DNA of 64,000 nucleotides from Xanthostigma xanthostigma (GCA_963575645.1 OY754466.1:44858001-44922000), one strand, 5' to 3'; shown: positions 10,688-22,840, counted from the first letter of the stretch. Notes: generated by a model from the letters alone, not told the origin. Made by a program: numbers and translations.

Positions 10688-11360
10688 CTATGAAAAACAA
10701 TAATTATTACTGTGTATTTAATAATAAATTGATAACGTTTTTCTGGAATATTTTCTTATATAACCTTATGTAACTAGTTTTTTCTCTATAAATTATTAAT
10801 TATTTACACATGCGTGGAGTGCCCAAAACATATTTTTTACTGTTATGTGTATTATATTTCTATACAAATATTACAAAGAGAAAAGATTTGCATTTTTGTA
10901 TTTTGGTTTATAATTAATAAACTCAAAAACTACCGGACCGATTTTAAAAATTCTTTTACTAATAGAATGCTACATTATATCACTGAGTAATTGGACACGA
11001 GATTCATCTCGGTAAACTCATGACCCCCCCCCCCCCCATTCGTTCTTTTGCACCCGGGTGAAACCGGGACGGACCGCTAATAATTAATAAATTGGTAACG
11101 TTTTTCTCGAATATTTTCTTATGCAACCTTATGTAAATTTTTATGAGTTTATAGAGAAAAAAAATGGAGATTTCGAAAATGTAAAAAAGAATATATGTTG
11201 TCATTTGAAAAAAAAATGCAGTTCCGGTTGAGTATGAAGTATATAGGTACCTCAGCAATTACTGATAGTTAATCTTGAGTTGAACAAAAAACTATTTAAA
11301 CTTTTTGTTTGTACCTATCTAGTAGGATACACGAATTATTGTTACTACTTTCGGCAAACG
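10688..11360. repeat. Dispersed repeat (57.5 kb family) with Helitron inside
   Basis: The blocks 'taattattactgtgtattta', 'ataacgtttttct', 'atggagatttcgaaaatgta' and 'gttgaacaaaaaactattta' match 57.47-57.88 kb in order. A degenerate Helitron at about 10918-11080 splits the copy. The family is non-coding and unnamed. Confidence 0.65.
10918..11080 (+). mobile_element. Degenerate Helitron fragment with poly-C tract
   Basis: The 3' end CACCCGGGTGAAACCGGGACGG...GCTAA and the upstream 'gattcatctcggtaaac' match the Helitron family. The 5' part ('aaactaccggaccgatttta') matches a different lepidopteran Helitron head. An uninterrupted C run at about 11025-11037 replaces the usual CTCCC segment. The terminal CTAG is mutated to CTAA. 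Confidence 0.6.
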
Positions 11361-11820
11361 CACTGTACTGAAGTTAAAGAAATTGTTTTATTAGATACTT
11401 GCTTGCGACACGCTATCAGATTGTTATTATGAAACAAAAATGATTAAATAAGTAGTTTCTGTGTGTTTCCATAAATTTTGTTTCATGTAAATAAGCTCAT
11501 TTTACGAGGCATATTCGAACAAAATCTTAAAGATAAAAAGGAAAAGGTTTATAGTACAAGAAATAGTCCACATATCCCTTATCAATTTGCTGTCAGGCGA
11601 TGGTTTTTAGTTCCTTCTTCTATTTCTACATCTGTCCCGGACGTCCGTGATTTATTGAGAGCCGGTATATACAGTATAGTTCAAAATGTCATAACCAAAT
11701 AATAGTAGGAAAGTACCTATAGATAAGTATTACAACACAAGAAAAACAGCTATACCATACCGCATAGAACAACGTTTTTCGAAAAAGGGTCGATTTATAC
11801 CGGCTTAAAAATATTTGAAA

Positions 11821-12383
11821 AAATTGGTTGTCTGTAAAGTCGGTTTACGGACGATAGTTTTACGTGATAACGTATTCCATTATACATAACTTAAATTTAT
11901 ATAATAATTATAATAATTCGAATCTATGATATTGCATCTTTTGCTTTAAATTTAGGTTAATTTTATTTATTAAAATTACTCACCACCTATAATATAATTG
12001 TTTTTTTAACTTTCTTTCTTTCGTATTTATTTTAAGTCTCAAAGATTAACTGTCATAATATTTTGAAAACAATTGTTTCATTGTTTATATTATTTTCATA
12101 CGTCAAAAAATTGATTTTTATAATGATAAAATTTGTAAGAAAACGATTTTTTCGAGAGATGAGACCTAGCTAAAACGATTTTTTGCCCCCCAAAATCCCT
12201 TTTCAGTAAATTTCATCCAAATCGTTAAGGCCGTTTTCGAGAAAAGCACGCACAGGGTCAGGCGGAACGTTAGGAACGCTAGGAACGTTAGGAACGTTAC
12301 ACTTTTTCGTGCATGCAGCCGGTGTTTTATCAATTTATAAGATTGGTGATTCATCAATTTATAAGACGTTATCACGTCAAAAA
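11821..12383 (-). mobile_element. Element family Z (ACGTGATAACGT ends), copy 1 of 5
   Basis: One end carries ATTGGTTGTCTGTAAAGTCG and 'tttacgtgataacgt'. The other carries 'aagacgttatcacgtcaaaa'. The GACGTGATAACGT ends are inverted. Copies with the same ends lie at 31822, 36094, 45041 and 52832. This copy and 52832 share a duplicated 'cttataaattgat' unit and an iterated AACGTTCCT tract. No transposase frame is visible, so the superfamily is not assigned. Confidence 0.65.
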
Positions 12384-12749
12384 TTACCAAACAACTTAAA
12401 AATTGAAAAAAATCCTATAAAGTTTAATAAAGAGCTAAAAGAATATTTAATATATAAGGAACCTTACTCCTTACATGAATTTTATAACAAATTTTTTTTC
12501 TTCTTTTGTGACGTATTGTATATCCCAAAATGGGCACAGCAATAAATGTTTATTCTATTTTATTCTTTTCTATCAAACATTTTTCGGTAGGCGTGAAAAT
12601 TTGTGGAACATTACTTTTGTAATGTCTGAACACAAAATCGAAGACCTGGTTGAAGGGTAATGAAGCGTAGCCAAGCAGTGAATTTTAACTACGCGAAATT
12701 TTATTTGCAAAAAAAACTCCTTGAGCCGTTTTGAAATTTTAATACCTTC

Positions 12750-13462
12750 AAAGGACCCCGCACGGAACATATGGGAATCGGCCCTCGGTTAAAATCTTCC
12801 ATACTCGGGGATATTATCCAAAAATCGACGCTGATCAAAAGTCTCCATGGGCACGAAGTCCGGAAATGCGATCCCGGGGAGTTATTATTATGTTGATTGC
12901 AATAAAAGTATACTTTTATTGCAATCAAAATAGGGAAAATGAGCAAATGCACCCGTCTCCTTGTGATATTCTATTATAGACATATCTACATCACATAGAT
13001 ATATCATGTACAGTATACCTATATGTCGCCGGGATATTGTCAAACCCGTGATATTATAATTTCACTTAGTGAAATTGTGATATTATAATTTCACTTAGTG
13101 AAATTGTAATATCACGAATCTTTGTCAATCGTAATATTGTAATTTCACTAGTGAAATTACAAAATCACGAATTTGACAATATCTCGGCGACATATATACT
13201 GTATATGATATATCTATGTGATGTAGATATGCCTATAATAGAATATCACAAGGAGACGGGTGCATTTGCTCATTTTCCCTATTTTGATTGCAATAAAAGT
13301 ATACTTTTATTGCAATCAAAATAATAATAACTCCCCGGGATCGCATTTCCGGACTTCGTGCCCATGGAGACTTTTGATCAGCGTCGATTTTTGGATAATA
13401 TCCCCGAGTATGGAAGATTTTAACCGAGGGCCGATTCCCATATGTTCCGTGCGGGGTCCTTT
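12750..13462. repeat. Giant palindrome, ~330-nt arms
   Basis: The left end AAAGGACCCCGCACGG... and right end ...CCGTGCGGGGTCCTTT are reverse complements, and pairing continues almost without mismatch to the centre near 13106. Each arm holds the same G+C-richer block (CCCGGG...GGACTTCGTGCCC), a ~40-nt inner palindrome, and an outer frame that can be read in both arms. The centre is a short tandem array of TATAATTTCACTTAGTGAAAT units. It is unlike nearby short foldbacks in size and identity. Confidence 0.85.
13281..13322. repeat. Perfect 42-bp palindrome within the giant palindrome
   Basis: The two 21-nt halves meet at the central GTATAC with no mismatch or spacer. The mirror copy in the left arm (about 12891-12930) is nearly the same but has a changed outer edge. 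This yields palindromes nested within a palindrome. Confidence 0.85.
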
Positions 13463-13901
13463 AGTATCTAAATAATACATAATAAATAAGCCAAATCATT
13501 TAGTCGGGTCCAAATTAAAAAAGTTTAATGTCAAAAAATCAAACATGATTTTTGTTGTGATTTTGTGTGGAAAGCGACCTGCGCAAAAAATGGTCGTCCA
13601 TAACGTGGGAAAAGCATTTTGTATCTCGCTGTACGTTTACATTAGGCATGTAAGACGATATGACTGAATCAGAATATTATGTGAAACACTAACACGATTC
13701 CCTATATTTTTTTACTCAAAAGTCAAAACCTTTCTTATTTCATTCAACACTGATATTTTGACAATAAAAAAAGGAATGAAATATATTCTTTAGGATATTC
13801 TTTATATTAAACTTTCTGTCTTTATGGTACCACAATTCTCTAGAAATTTTAATCTTATAAAATATATCTAAGTATTTCATCTATTACTGGTCGTAAGTTA
13901 A

Positions 13902-14045
13902 TATTTATTCGGTTCATTTGTTTAAATCTATCCTGTCTTACTTCCAGGGTACAAATATGTATTCGCCTGATAAAATAATAATGGCCGCCACATAGATCAT
14001 AATACCTAACCTATAAACGTGGAGTATTATATCTGCACTTACTCT
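13902..14045 (-). repeat. Dispersed repeat, inverted partner of 3986-4200
   Basis: In reverse complement it matches the 3986 copy across 'ataggttaggtattatgatc' and 'ggcggccattattatttt'. It is non-coding. Confidence 0.6.
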
Positions 14046-14454
14046 TGTGAATTTATTTATGTGTTGTTTATTAACCTTTTGTGAAGTTTGTAGTTGTAAA
14101 ACATTAAATTTAGTGGAAGTTTTGTATGTGCAATTGGGTTAGGATAAAACATTAAATTATTTCAGTGAAACTTCTTTTTTGACGTTTACACTAACGCCAT
14201 CGGTCGGAATTTTGGGCGAACGTCACAAATTCAACAAAAATACCAAGAAGTATAGTGCAATGTGTATTTATTCTTCAACTAACTATTTTACCTGATAATT
14301 TGGTGGGTGATGAAAGTAACTTTTATTGTAACGAATAAATTTGTCATTTCTATTTTTAATAGTGTTCGATGAATATGGCCATACCTATGTCAATCAAACA
14401 ATATTACGTTTGTTTGGTATCAATATTACATACTTTATAAACGTAACCGAGCGG

Positions 14455-14812
14455 GGTTCGAATCCCGGCGGGGGCAGATGTGACTGGGACTTTTTCCTGC
14501 TGCCTCTCGCCGAGAAACGGCAATCCCTGTATTGGTTTTTCGTGGTTTCCCTCAACAATTCCAAATAAATATCGAAATGGTTCCTTATTTAACACCGATT
14601 ACCTGTCGAACTCCTATACTCAAAATTTGCCAACCTTATCCTAATGTCCTAAAATTCCTTCATTCGCCCATTGCTATTAATTAAGTGGAAGTTTAAAAAA
14701 AAGTAGAAAATAATGGGAAGTGTGATAGATGGAAAATAGTAATGGTGCGAATGGCGTCTGTTATGACAAAGTCGAGAAACGGACGTTAAAAACGCGTTAT
14801 TATTATTATTAC
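14455..14812 (+). repeat. tRNA-derived SINE, head truncated
   Basis: It begins with a Pol III B box (GGGGTTCGAATCCCG) and continues into a body with 'tggttttcgtggtttccc'-like sequence. It ends in 'aaacggacgttaaaaacgcg' followed by (TTA)n. The A-box half is missing or degenerate. Fragments of the same SINE lie reversed at 8757 and 48173. SINEs rely on a LINE for mobility. Confidence 0.75.
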
Positions 14813-15336
14813 TTTATAAAACGTGTACAACGGTCTTTCAGAAACAAAGAAGATTAAGTTGAAGGAACAGTTTATAAGGATTATGTGTATTGTTCTTACT
14901 CCTTTTAGTTAAAGAGCAACATCAAAGTCATCCCGTTTCCTTTGTATAGTAATTGTGAGTCGGTTGTACTTCCGGTCAATTGAATTCTCACAAAATCCCG
15001 GATCACTCTTCCTGCACTACAATTCCGGTATTTCTGGGTTAACCTACATAGGTACAATCTAGAATAATATTGAAGACTAACCAACTAATAAGATGAAGTT
15101 TGAAAAAAGGCATGTTTGTTATTTATAAACTTTTTAATTTAACTTCGCGTACCGTATACATTTGTTTGTTTGTTTCAAATCTTTTACGAGCGATTTTTCA
15201 CCCACTTCCCGTTAACCGATTGAGTTGAAATTTTGTACACATAAAATGTATTTTCGATGTAAATACATAAATGATTCGATTTTTGAATTAAATAATCAAT
15301 TAATGTTTCTTAGTGTCAGTGGGGTCTAGTCAAGCC

Positions 15337-15665
15337 TTTAATTTTATTTACAAAAAAATATCCTTGAGGCATTTTGAAATTTTAATATCTTCATATTTAT
15401 TATATAATAAAATAAAAAAAATATAAATAAGCAATATTATTAAGTTGGGTCTATATGTTTGCCAGGCGATTTTAAAATTGCAGGTGTGAGAGAGAGCAAC
15501 TATCACACTTCAACCTGCAGTTGAAGTGTGAGAGAGAGCAAATGTTTATATAGTCAACTAAATGATCTTGCTTATTTATTTTTTATTTTATTAAATACTA
15601 TATTTGAAGATATTCAAATTTCAAACTGTCTCGAAGATTGTTTTTGCAAATAAAATTTTGCAAAG
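15337..15665. repeat. Foldback element, ~95-nt arms
   Basis: The left arm ('aattttatttacaaaaaaat', 'gaaattttaatatcttcata') is the complement of the right arm (15568-15662). The loop contains a second palindrome around AACCTGCAGTT flanked by GTGAGAGAGAGCAA repeats. The arm sequence is also found at about 12660-12748, immediately left of the giant palindrome, so the two structures share an end type. Confidence 0.7.
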
Positions 15666-15759
15666 TTAAAAATTCACGGCGTAGCTAGGTCCCACTACCC
15701 TTCATCCAAGTCTTTGATTTTATGTTCAGTTCAGAAATTACAAAATAATTGTTTAAGCC

Positions 15760-16105
15760 ACTTCACACGAGGCTAAAAACACTCACAAGATAGATTTTAA
15801 AATTAGAACAGGTATTATTTTTCTTGCTAGGTCGTCTGCTGGGTATGAGCAAGCACCAATCAGGAAGCAGTGAGCCCACAAACAGACACTCTGTGTTCTG
15901 TTCAGAGACAATAAACGTCCACTTTTGTTAGCGTTCTATCACTGCTCGTGCACCGAATCTACCTACAGAGCAAGCTTGTAAAGACGTCTCGTGTGAAGCG
16001 AGCACATAATAGCAATCAAGAAAACCAGCGCTAGAAAACTGGTAGTGAAATCTAGCAAGGAACCTAGCGGCAAATCCAGCCTCGTGTGCAGCGGACTTCA
16101 CACAC
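15760..16105 (+). repeat. MITE family M, copy 1 of 4
   Basis: It carries 'cacaagatagattttaaaat', 'tctgttcagagacaata', 'tctacctacagagcaagctt' and 'gaaaaccagcgct'. It is shared with 24430-24725 (reverse), 51540-51655 (partial) and 61173-62372 (split by a LINE). It is non-coding, and the ends are not sharply defined. Confidence 0.65.
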
Positions 16106-16602
16106 ATTTTCACGCTGTCTTAAATACCTATACCCAAAAATGTTTGATATCTCTTCCACGGTGTGTGATTTTGCAGATGGCACCACGCACCGCAGTCGAC
16201 CGCTCTGAAGATGTAACAAAAATACTAAAAATTCGACATAGACAACTTTGACTTGAGGTTACAAATAAGCCCACGCTATGTTATCGTGCTTTCAACCAAA
16301 ATCCAATAATAATATTATTTTGTTCTTATAGGTGTCGTTAAACGATCTTTTGTAACAACGTGCGCTATTAATACTATTAAAACTGGAAGTCTGAGTTATT
16401 ATGGTGAACCGCGATCTCGATGGGAGACGCCTTTCAGCTATTCGAAAAATAACTGCGAGATTTTAGAGACTCTAACTGAAATACAGTGGAGTGGGCCTCC
16501 TTCTATTTGAGCGCGTCCATACTATGTCGGTTTATGCGCATCTTGAATCTTGATCCTCCGACATAATATCCCCGACAAAATATCCTCTGACATAATATCC
16601 AG

Positions 16603-16762
16603 GGTCGTGTCGATGCATTGGCGTTTTTTTTTGCGCAGTGAAATGGGAAGGCGTTTATAGGGAGTTCTTGAAAAACAATTACGAGGTCGTGTCGATGCAA
16701 TGGCGTTTTTTGCGCAGTGAAAAATGGAGAGCGTTAGAGGGGAGTTTTTTTTAAACAATTAA
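16603..16762. repeat. Two-unit tandem duplication, ~82 bp period
   Basis: The units starting GGTCGTGTCGATGCA at 16603 and 16685 share GGCGTTTTTT, GCGCAGTGAAA, a G-rich AGGCGTT/GAGCGTT block and AAACAATTA. The first unit has a longer T run. No coding function seen. Confidence 0.75.
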
Positions 16763-18850
16763 TTAATGCGTTTGTGGTGAGCACTAGGGGAAACTTCAAC
16801 CTCAAATTTTCCGTATGTCATTGAGCAATGTTTATTAAAAGTGAAAATAGTTATAATTTTATAAAGTTTTTTTTATTACAAAGAAAACATGGACAAAACT
16901 AAGTGATCTGGAAATGCTTGTTGTGTTCCGGGCTGTTGCGCTGATGGCGAATTAAGTAAAATAAAGACCATTGGCGCCATAATTTGACGTTACGCTGTCA
17001 GTGTAAACAAATTAATTATTTATATATTGTATGTCATAATGGAAAAATAAATATTTCTCACATACCTTTTATGTTATGCTATTTATATAATGGTTTACAA
17101 TCTGAATTTTATGGTATATAAAAAAGTTTTCCTAATTACATTTTTTTTTTGACACATGGCCAAATAAAGTTTTTGACTTATCACCTTAGAAACATGTCGC
17201 GATTTCCATAAAAAGTGAGTTCTCTATTACCCACTAGCGGCGCTAGTAGGCTTCGTGCACACATCCTATTACTGTTTACATTCTTTAGAAACGCACCACG
17301 TGAAATATTCAGAATAACAAAAGATATCGATGTATACCTCTGTCATACTCTAAATTCTTTCAGTTGCGTTTGAAGCAGATTATTATCATTGTCAAGGGTC
17401 TAATATACATAATATTATATTATGTCGTATCTGTTTCTAATCTGTCTCATTCTTACAGTTAGTTTTCGACGCTATACATACATACAGAGATGAAATCGTC
17501 GGCGAGAATCCCGGATCCCCATTAGGAGCAGATATATGTTCCCTAGGGTCCTATAGACGAACTAGTGCACTATATTATAATGCTATATCCCCATCACTAC
17601 GTCCACATTAGCCACTTCGTCTTTAGCTGTGTGTTGTAGAAAACTGAACGTATTTCCATTTTGAATTTGTTGTATTCTACTTAATAGAACTCTAACACTG
17701 ACACTGACTGACGGACAGACAGCCTAAACCGATGAGTCTAGAAGCATGAAATTTTGCACAGGAGAGTTATATGAATGAATCTGCACTTCACACAAAGATT
17801 ATTGACACCCACGATGGTTCTTATCATAAGTTGAAACTTAATAAAACCACGTACGACACTAGAAAATAGGTTCAGTTATTTTTAATTCATACAGCGCAAA
17901 TGTGTAGTTAATTAACTGTGTCCGTTTCAAGAAAAGGAAACAGGTTACATTCAAGTAATTCCTGGACTTGATCCTATAATCTTAAGATCCTTAAATCTAA
18001 TAATAAAGATCCAAAAGATCCTATAATCTTAATAATACAAAGATACAAAAATACAATTGATCCACAGATCTTAAAAATGATAACTCTGTTCTATTAAACA
18101 AACTATATTTTATAAATAAAACTAATTTAGAAATAAATAATATTATAAACAAAAATCATTTTTATAAATAAAACTATTTTATAAAAATAAAACATATATT
18201 TTTTTGTTAACCGCAAACGCTCCGCAGTTAACTGGAGCTCCTTATATAACGTAGGTGAGCACTAAGAAACGATTTTTTGAAAATTCATCCCCAAAAGGAG
18301 TTAATCTACTCCAACAAGCTTTCTGGATGTCTTGGAGGTAAATTATTTTTAAAATTTGTGATCCGACTATTTAGGTCCTTTCTCATTAAGGCCTAATCTA
18401 TGTTTAGGCGTTCTTAAATCAGAGCCATGAAATAGCTATGATTTGTATTATGTTCCAATTCTGTGTAATCAACAGATAGCGCTCCCGTTGCTGTTAAACA
18501 TTTAGTTATAGCGTGTATTGCTTTAATGTTTAAAAGATGGCGCTTCCGTTGCCGTAAAATATTTAGTATTATAGTGTGTGTGGCTTTTACGTCTAACAGA
18601 TGATGCCGTTTTTTAAAAAAAACATGTTTTCACCTGTCACAGGTGTGACATCTACAGTATGTAAAAGCGTAAGGTGCACATAAGGAAAATAGCATTGGGA
18701 AAAAATACTTGGATCAGAGTTAGCCATGACTGCATTAATTGTTATTTCTATTGAATTATCGTGGTAATCTTGAGGATTTCTACTTTATTTTGATTTATTT
18801 TTATTTTACTTGGCTTTTTTAATAATAAAAAGCTCTTATAAATTATAATA
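16763..18850. other. No gene seen
   Basis: This is A+T-rich intergenic sequence. Near 18245-18335 a block ('cactaagaaacgattttttg', 'aaaattcatcccc') resembles the interior of the Helitron ending at 21779. Near 16889 a short ATG frame with NACCVPGC hints at a zinc-chelating remnant but stops after five codons. Nothing else supported. Confidence 0.45.
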
Positions 18851-19885
18851 TAATTAATTTTTTTGTACAAAAATAAAACAAAAAAACAACTCCATCTGTT
18901 TGGAAACATTTAATTCAAAAATTGTCTGACGTATGCGCGTTGGTAAATCAGTGACCCAATGTCTTTAGCTTCAACACGAATAGGCGGAGATATTTTATCT
19001 CGCACCATATTTATGTATTTTTGGGAATTTAATGTCCCATTAATAAAAAAAGTCCGATTATGTTGTAATCATTTGAATATTTTCTTCGGTAGTACACACA
19101 TTCATTATGCAAAAGAATATTATCTGTCAAATTGAAAAAAAAGATTTCAAGGCTCACTCTGATCCAGTCATTTTTTCCCAATGTTAATTTTCCTATGTGC
19201 ACCTTACGTGTTTACATACTGTATATAATAGGTAGGTATATAAAAATACGTGCGTATTCGAATCCAACTATGTGTCAAAATTTCAAAGCAATCGGTGAAA
19301 TACTTCGGAAATTTAAGATTTTTGAACAAACTAACATTACCATTTTTTATTTATACAAATGTTTTAAACGTTTCTCTGCGAGATTCTCTCGGAGCTAAAG
19401 CTATTGTTGCAGAAATGACTCACTAATACGTATAATGGTGCTTCAACCTACATTTTAGCTGTGTTCGCAGTTTCGTCGCGGCAAAAATTTATAACCGTCG
19501 ATCGTTGAGAATATCCGTTTTATCTTCGACATTGCGCAACCCATCTAAACCTATGATAATTAATTAGGACCGGAATTTTTTCCGCAGCATAAGTACCATA
19601 CTAGTCCTTTGTTATCGGCGATATAATACCGGATATAAACTTTATCGTCGAACACGGGAATGTTAGTGTTAAGTTCGGTTCACATATTCTACTTCGCACT
19701 ATGTATACAGCGTAAGCGGTACAGTTTTATGCGTGGGCAGGGACGAATGGACCCACAGGAATTATGGTAGACCGAGGCCCGCCGAAACTAGGGTTACCAT
19801 ATGTAAATAGAGGGACGCCTGTCTATGGTACCTAAAATGCCTGATTTTTCAGAAAAATGCCTGTCTAAAGCAAAACGCTGTATAG

Positions 19886-20268
19886 CAGCGGTTGCCAAAG
19901 TGGTGGTCCGCGGACCACTAGTGGTCCGCGAGAAAATTTCGCTGGTCCGCAGAAAAATGTGGAATATACTTACTCATCATGTTAAGTTATGTTTTAAGAT
20001 GCATTAAAACATGATTCAATTCATAACAATACGTGACAAGTTATAAAAACTGCTGTTTTATTTTATTATGGTTTATTAATAAAGCTTTCATAACTTGGTT
20101 ACTATTAATAGTTTCATTTTATTAACTAAGTAGGTACATTTTATGTGTTCTTTAATCACAATTTTTTTTTATAAATATATTTAACACTTAAAAAATCCTA
20201 TTAGTGGTCCGCGGGATTTAAATTATGAATTAACTGGTCCGTGAGGTCAAAAAGTTTGGCAGCCGCTG
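19886..20268. mobile_element. hAT-type element nested in another hAT
   Basis: The terminal repeats CAGCGGTTGCCAAA and the complement TTTGGCAGCCGCTG are bounded by the perfect 8-bp duplication CTGTATAG. Subterminal GTGGTCCGC motifs repeat in both orientations at both ends, typical of hAT transposase-binding sites. It is 383 bp and non-coding. Confidence 0.92.
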
Positions 20269-20329
20269 CTGTATAGGGTAATAAGTAAAAGCCAACAGAT
20301 AATAATGAAGAAGGATGTTTATTACTGAT

Positions 20330-20472
20330 ATTTGTCAGAGACATTATTTTTTTCAATAGTTCTTTCTTTTCTAATACATAAACGTAAAAATCTTCACAAG
20401 ATACAGTTTTGTAATTTTCCTGAGTAATCAATATTGCTTTTACAGATTCAAATGTCAGCCGATTTGAAATTT
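20330..20472 (-). pseudogene. hAT transposase C-terminal remnant
   Basis: A minus-strand frame includes NRLTFESVKAIL, then ENYKTVSCEDFY and ELLKKI. This resembles the C-terminal dimerisation (hATC) region of hAT transposases, where an NRLSVE.L.ALL-like helix is followed by a C..F...L segment. The upstream catalytic part is missing. It lies within a hAT-bounded element, which supports the assignment. Inactive. Confidence 0.55.
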
Positions 20473-20569
20473 GAAAATGCCTGTCTCAGACCAATGCCTG
20501 TGAAATGCGGCAAACGCCTGTCATAATATGGTAACCCTAGCCGAGACCGATAGGTCGATTACTTATATC

Positions 20570-21190
20570 AGTTTATAACTTTTTTGAAGAAGTAAAACTT
20601 CTTTAGGCACGCTTGGCTTGGGGAGTAAGGTGGTAAATGCCTGACGAAAGCGTTTACGGAAGTGCATCTTCGGACGAGACGAACGGTAGTTGAGAGGGAG
20701 ATATAAGTTAGTGAAGATAGTAAGAAAGAGAGTTACATTTCGTATATTGGAAGTTCAGAGGGAGATAAAAGTTAGTAAGTGCGAAAAAGACGGAGCATTC
20801 ATCGAAATTCTTTTTTTTTTGACAACTATTTTACGTTCAAATGAAAACAATTGTTTTTGTATTAAAAATACATTTCATCGAATTTTTCTGCATTTTGTAA
20901 CGGGAAATAATGTAGGTTAGTTAATGAATCCTTTTATATGTATTATAAATTATGCTAATAAATATATATACATATTTTGCCTGTTAATTAATAAAAAATT
21001 ATATTTTAAACATTTCGTCTTTGTAGATATGTGCTACAGAGTGAGGTTATATTGTGTCGTTATATCAGGATGTCTAATCAAAATATGGTGATAGATTATC
21101 GAATATTATTGTATCATTATTATATATTAGGTATATATGGCAGGAAGAAGTTTTACTTCAGTAGTGTGGTCTAAGCACAATCGCTTTTTT
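20570..21190. repeat. Probable repeat bounded by GAAGTAAAACTTC-type ends
   Basis: The left side has GAAGTAAAACTTCTTTAGGC. The right side has 'gaagttttacttcagtagtg' followed by GTGGTCTAAG, which reappears reversed near 33826. The interior includes a duplicated AGAGGGAGATA(T/A)AAGTTAGT motif (20693 and 20757). Ends are uncertain and no protein is recognisable. Confidence 0.35.
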
Positions 21191-21309
21191 GTTTACTGGT
21201 TATGTCCACGGTAGACACAGTAATATCCACGTGACCAACTATACTAAGAACCAATCAGGGGACCCCATAAGTACAACAAAAATTATCAAAATCGGTCAAG
21301 CCGTTTAGT

Positions 21310-21779
21310 TTAGTTTGACTGATTGACTGACTGACTGACTAATCTATCAACGCACAGCTCAAACCACTGGACGAATTGGACTGAAATTTGGCACACGGAT
21401 AGTTATTATGACATAGGCATCCGCTAAGAACAGATTTTTGAAAATTCAACCCCTAAAAAGGTATAACGGGGGTTTAAAATTTACATGGAGAAATCATATA
21501 AAATGTATTAATTCGAAAATAGGCAGGATTACTCCTGTCAACAAATAAAAAACACGTGTTTCACGCTTTTTCAAAAACAACCCCTTCAGATGGTGAAAAG
21601 AGGTAATTAGTCTAAAAAACAACGTGGGTGTCATTTTCAAGGTTTGTTAGGACGTTGATCACGTGAATGTCATCAATTTTAAATTTATAAGAGGGTCTAC
21701 GTCGGGAAAGGAGTAACTATGCCAAATAAATGCATCCGTGTTTCGTCTCAATCGCGTGCGAGCCGCGGTTAACGGCTAG
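21310..21779 (+). mobile_element. Helitron-like element, diverged family
   Basis: The 3' end GCGTGCGAGCCGCGGTTAACGG...CTAG|T is the common lepidopteran Helitron 3' terminus. Upstream lies the usual 'ggacgaattggactgaaatt' block. The 5' TC end is not certain because of a (GACT)n-like run near 21320. It is non-coding. Confidence 0.6.
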
Positions 21780-22080
21780 TTATAACATAAAGATAATTGA
21801 CACCGTTGCAAAGTCACACTGTATAAATACACTGTATAGATATAATACAATGTACCTAGAGGTGGTGATTTGTTACGGTGAAAAATAACGTCACAGTAAG
21901 AAGCTAGCTGACTGTGCGACGCTCCTAGCTCCTGGAGGAGCTACATACACATACAACATCCGTAATGCAATGCAGAGCTCCGGGCAAGCCAATTCCCCGA
22001 CCTACAATTTGACGCCGGAGACTATTCCAATGTTAATATAAAAAGACGTCACAGATCAGTGATGGCTGCGTACTAATATA

Positions 22081-22840
22081 CAGGCTGATCCATTTAAGTA
22101 TTGCGAACGATTTCAGGGGGTGATTCCTTGGATCATTCTAAGAAAAAAGTTCCGAAAATGCTTACCTGTTGAATGGGACAAGGTCAGCAATAGACTACCA
22201 AACATTTTTATTTCAATTTAAGAGTACAAAAATACAGGAAAAAAATGTAGGTTGTAGGTAGTCATACTTTGAAATAAAAAATGTTTTTTCTTCATACCTC
22301 AATCGAAAGTGCATACTTTCGGCATCAATCGTAAGGCAGAAAGCCTAACATTTTCTCCTTGGTGGGATTACACGCACCAATGCGGAAAGTTCGTACGTTC
22401 GGGCAGTAGTAAAGCAAAAACAACCAATCAACTGTTGTTTAGATGTCGTTTCCATAGCAACCCTATTACATTTTAGCTAATAGTGGCAAACAGCTGTCAT
22501 TCGTGTTTTACGTATAACCTCAAAGCTTGCTTAGAATTTATGTGTTTTTATGTTATTAAAAAGTAATTAATTGATTAATGTATTTAATAAGCATGCTTAC
22601 GACCGAGGTATACAGAAAAATAGTATACACCACACTGGCCGAAAGTGTGATACCTTGCCCTTCGCATGGCACGAAGGGCAAGATATCACACTTTCGGCCC
22701 TTGTGGTGTAATATACTATTGTAGGACTATAGCTCAACGGGTAAGCATTTTCGGACTCATAGGTTTATGGAAACTTTTCTCTTAGAATGAGCTAAGAAGT
22801 CATCGCCTGAAATCGTTCGCAATACTTATGAAACAGCCTG
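22081..22840. mobile_element. Tc1/mariner-like element with TA target site
   Basis: The ends are TA|CAGGCTG and CAGCCTG|TA, with imperfect inverted repeats extending ~75 nt (AGTATTGCGAACGATTTCAGG at the left, its complement at the right). The TA duplication fits Tc1/mariner. The interior has no DDE frame and contains at least one further palindromic element (22618-22728). Probably a non-autonomous relic. Confidence 0.65.
22618..22728. repeat. Nested palindrome
   Basis: The arms AATAGTATACACCACA...CTTGCCCTTCG pair with their complement across a loop of a few bases near 22672. Its sharp ends within the larger TA-flanked element suggest a later insertion. Confidence 0.7.

Larger units (their letters stand above)
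19789..20539. mobile_element. hAT-type element (host of a nested hAT)
   Basis: The ends are TAGGGTTACCATAT and ATATGGTAACCCTA. The flanking 8-bp duplications are GCCGAAAC and GCCGAGAC (one mismatch). The interior keeps a minus-strand remnant of a hAT transposase C-terminus, so this is a deleted derivative of an autonomous element. A second hAT element (19886-20268) later inserted into it. Confidence 0.85.

Noticed and set aside
12701-13475. Paired 70-80-codon frames in the arms of the giant palindrome as a duplicated gene
   Set aside because: They are the same sequence read from both arms, begin at non-ATG codons and match no family; the palindrome itself is the feature.
16889-16960. Short frame with NACCVPGC, reminiscent of the start of a THAP zinc finger
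   Set aside because: A stop lies four codons before the motif and nothing THAP-like follows; too little to call.
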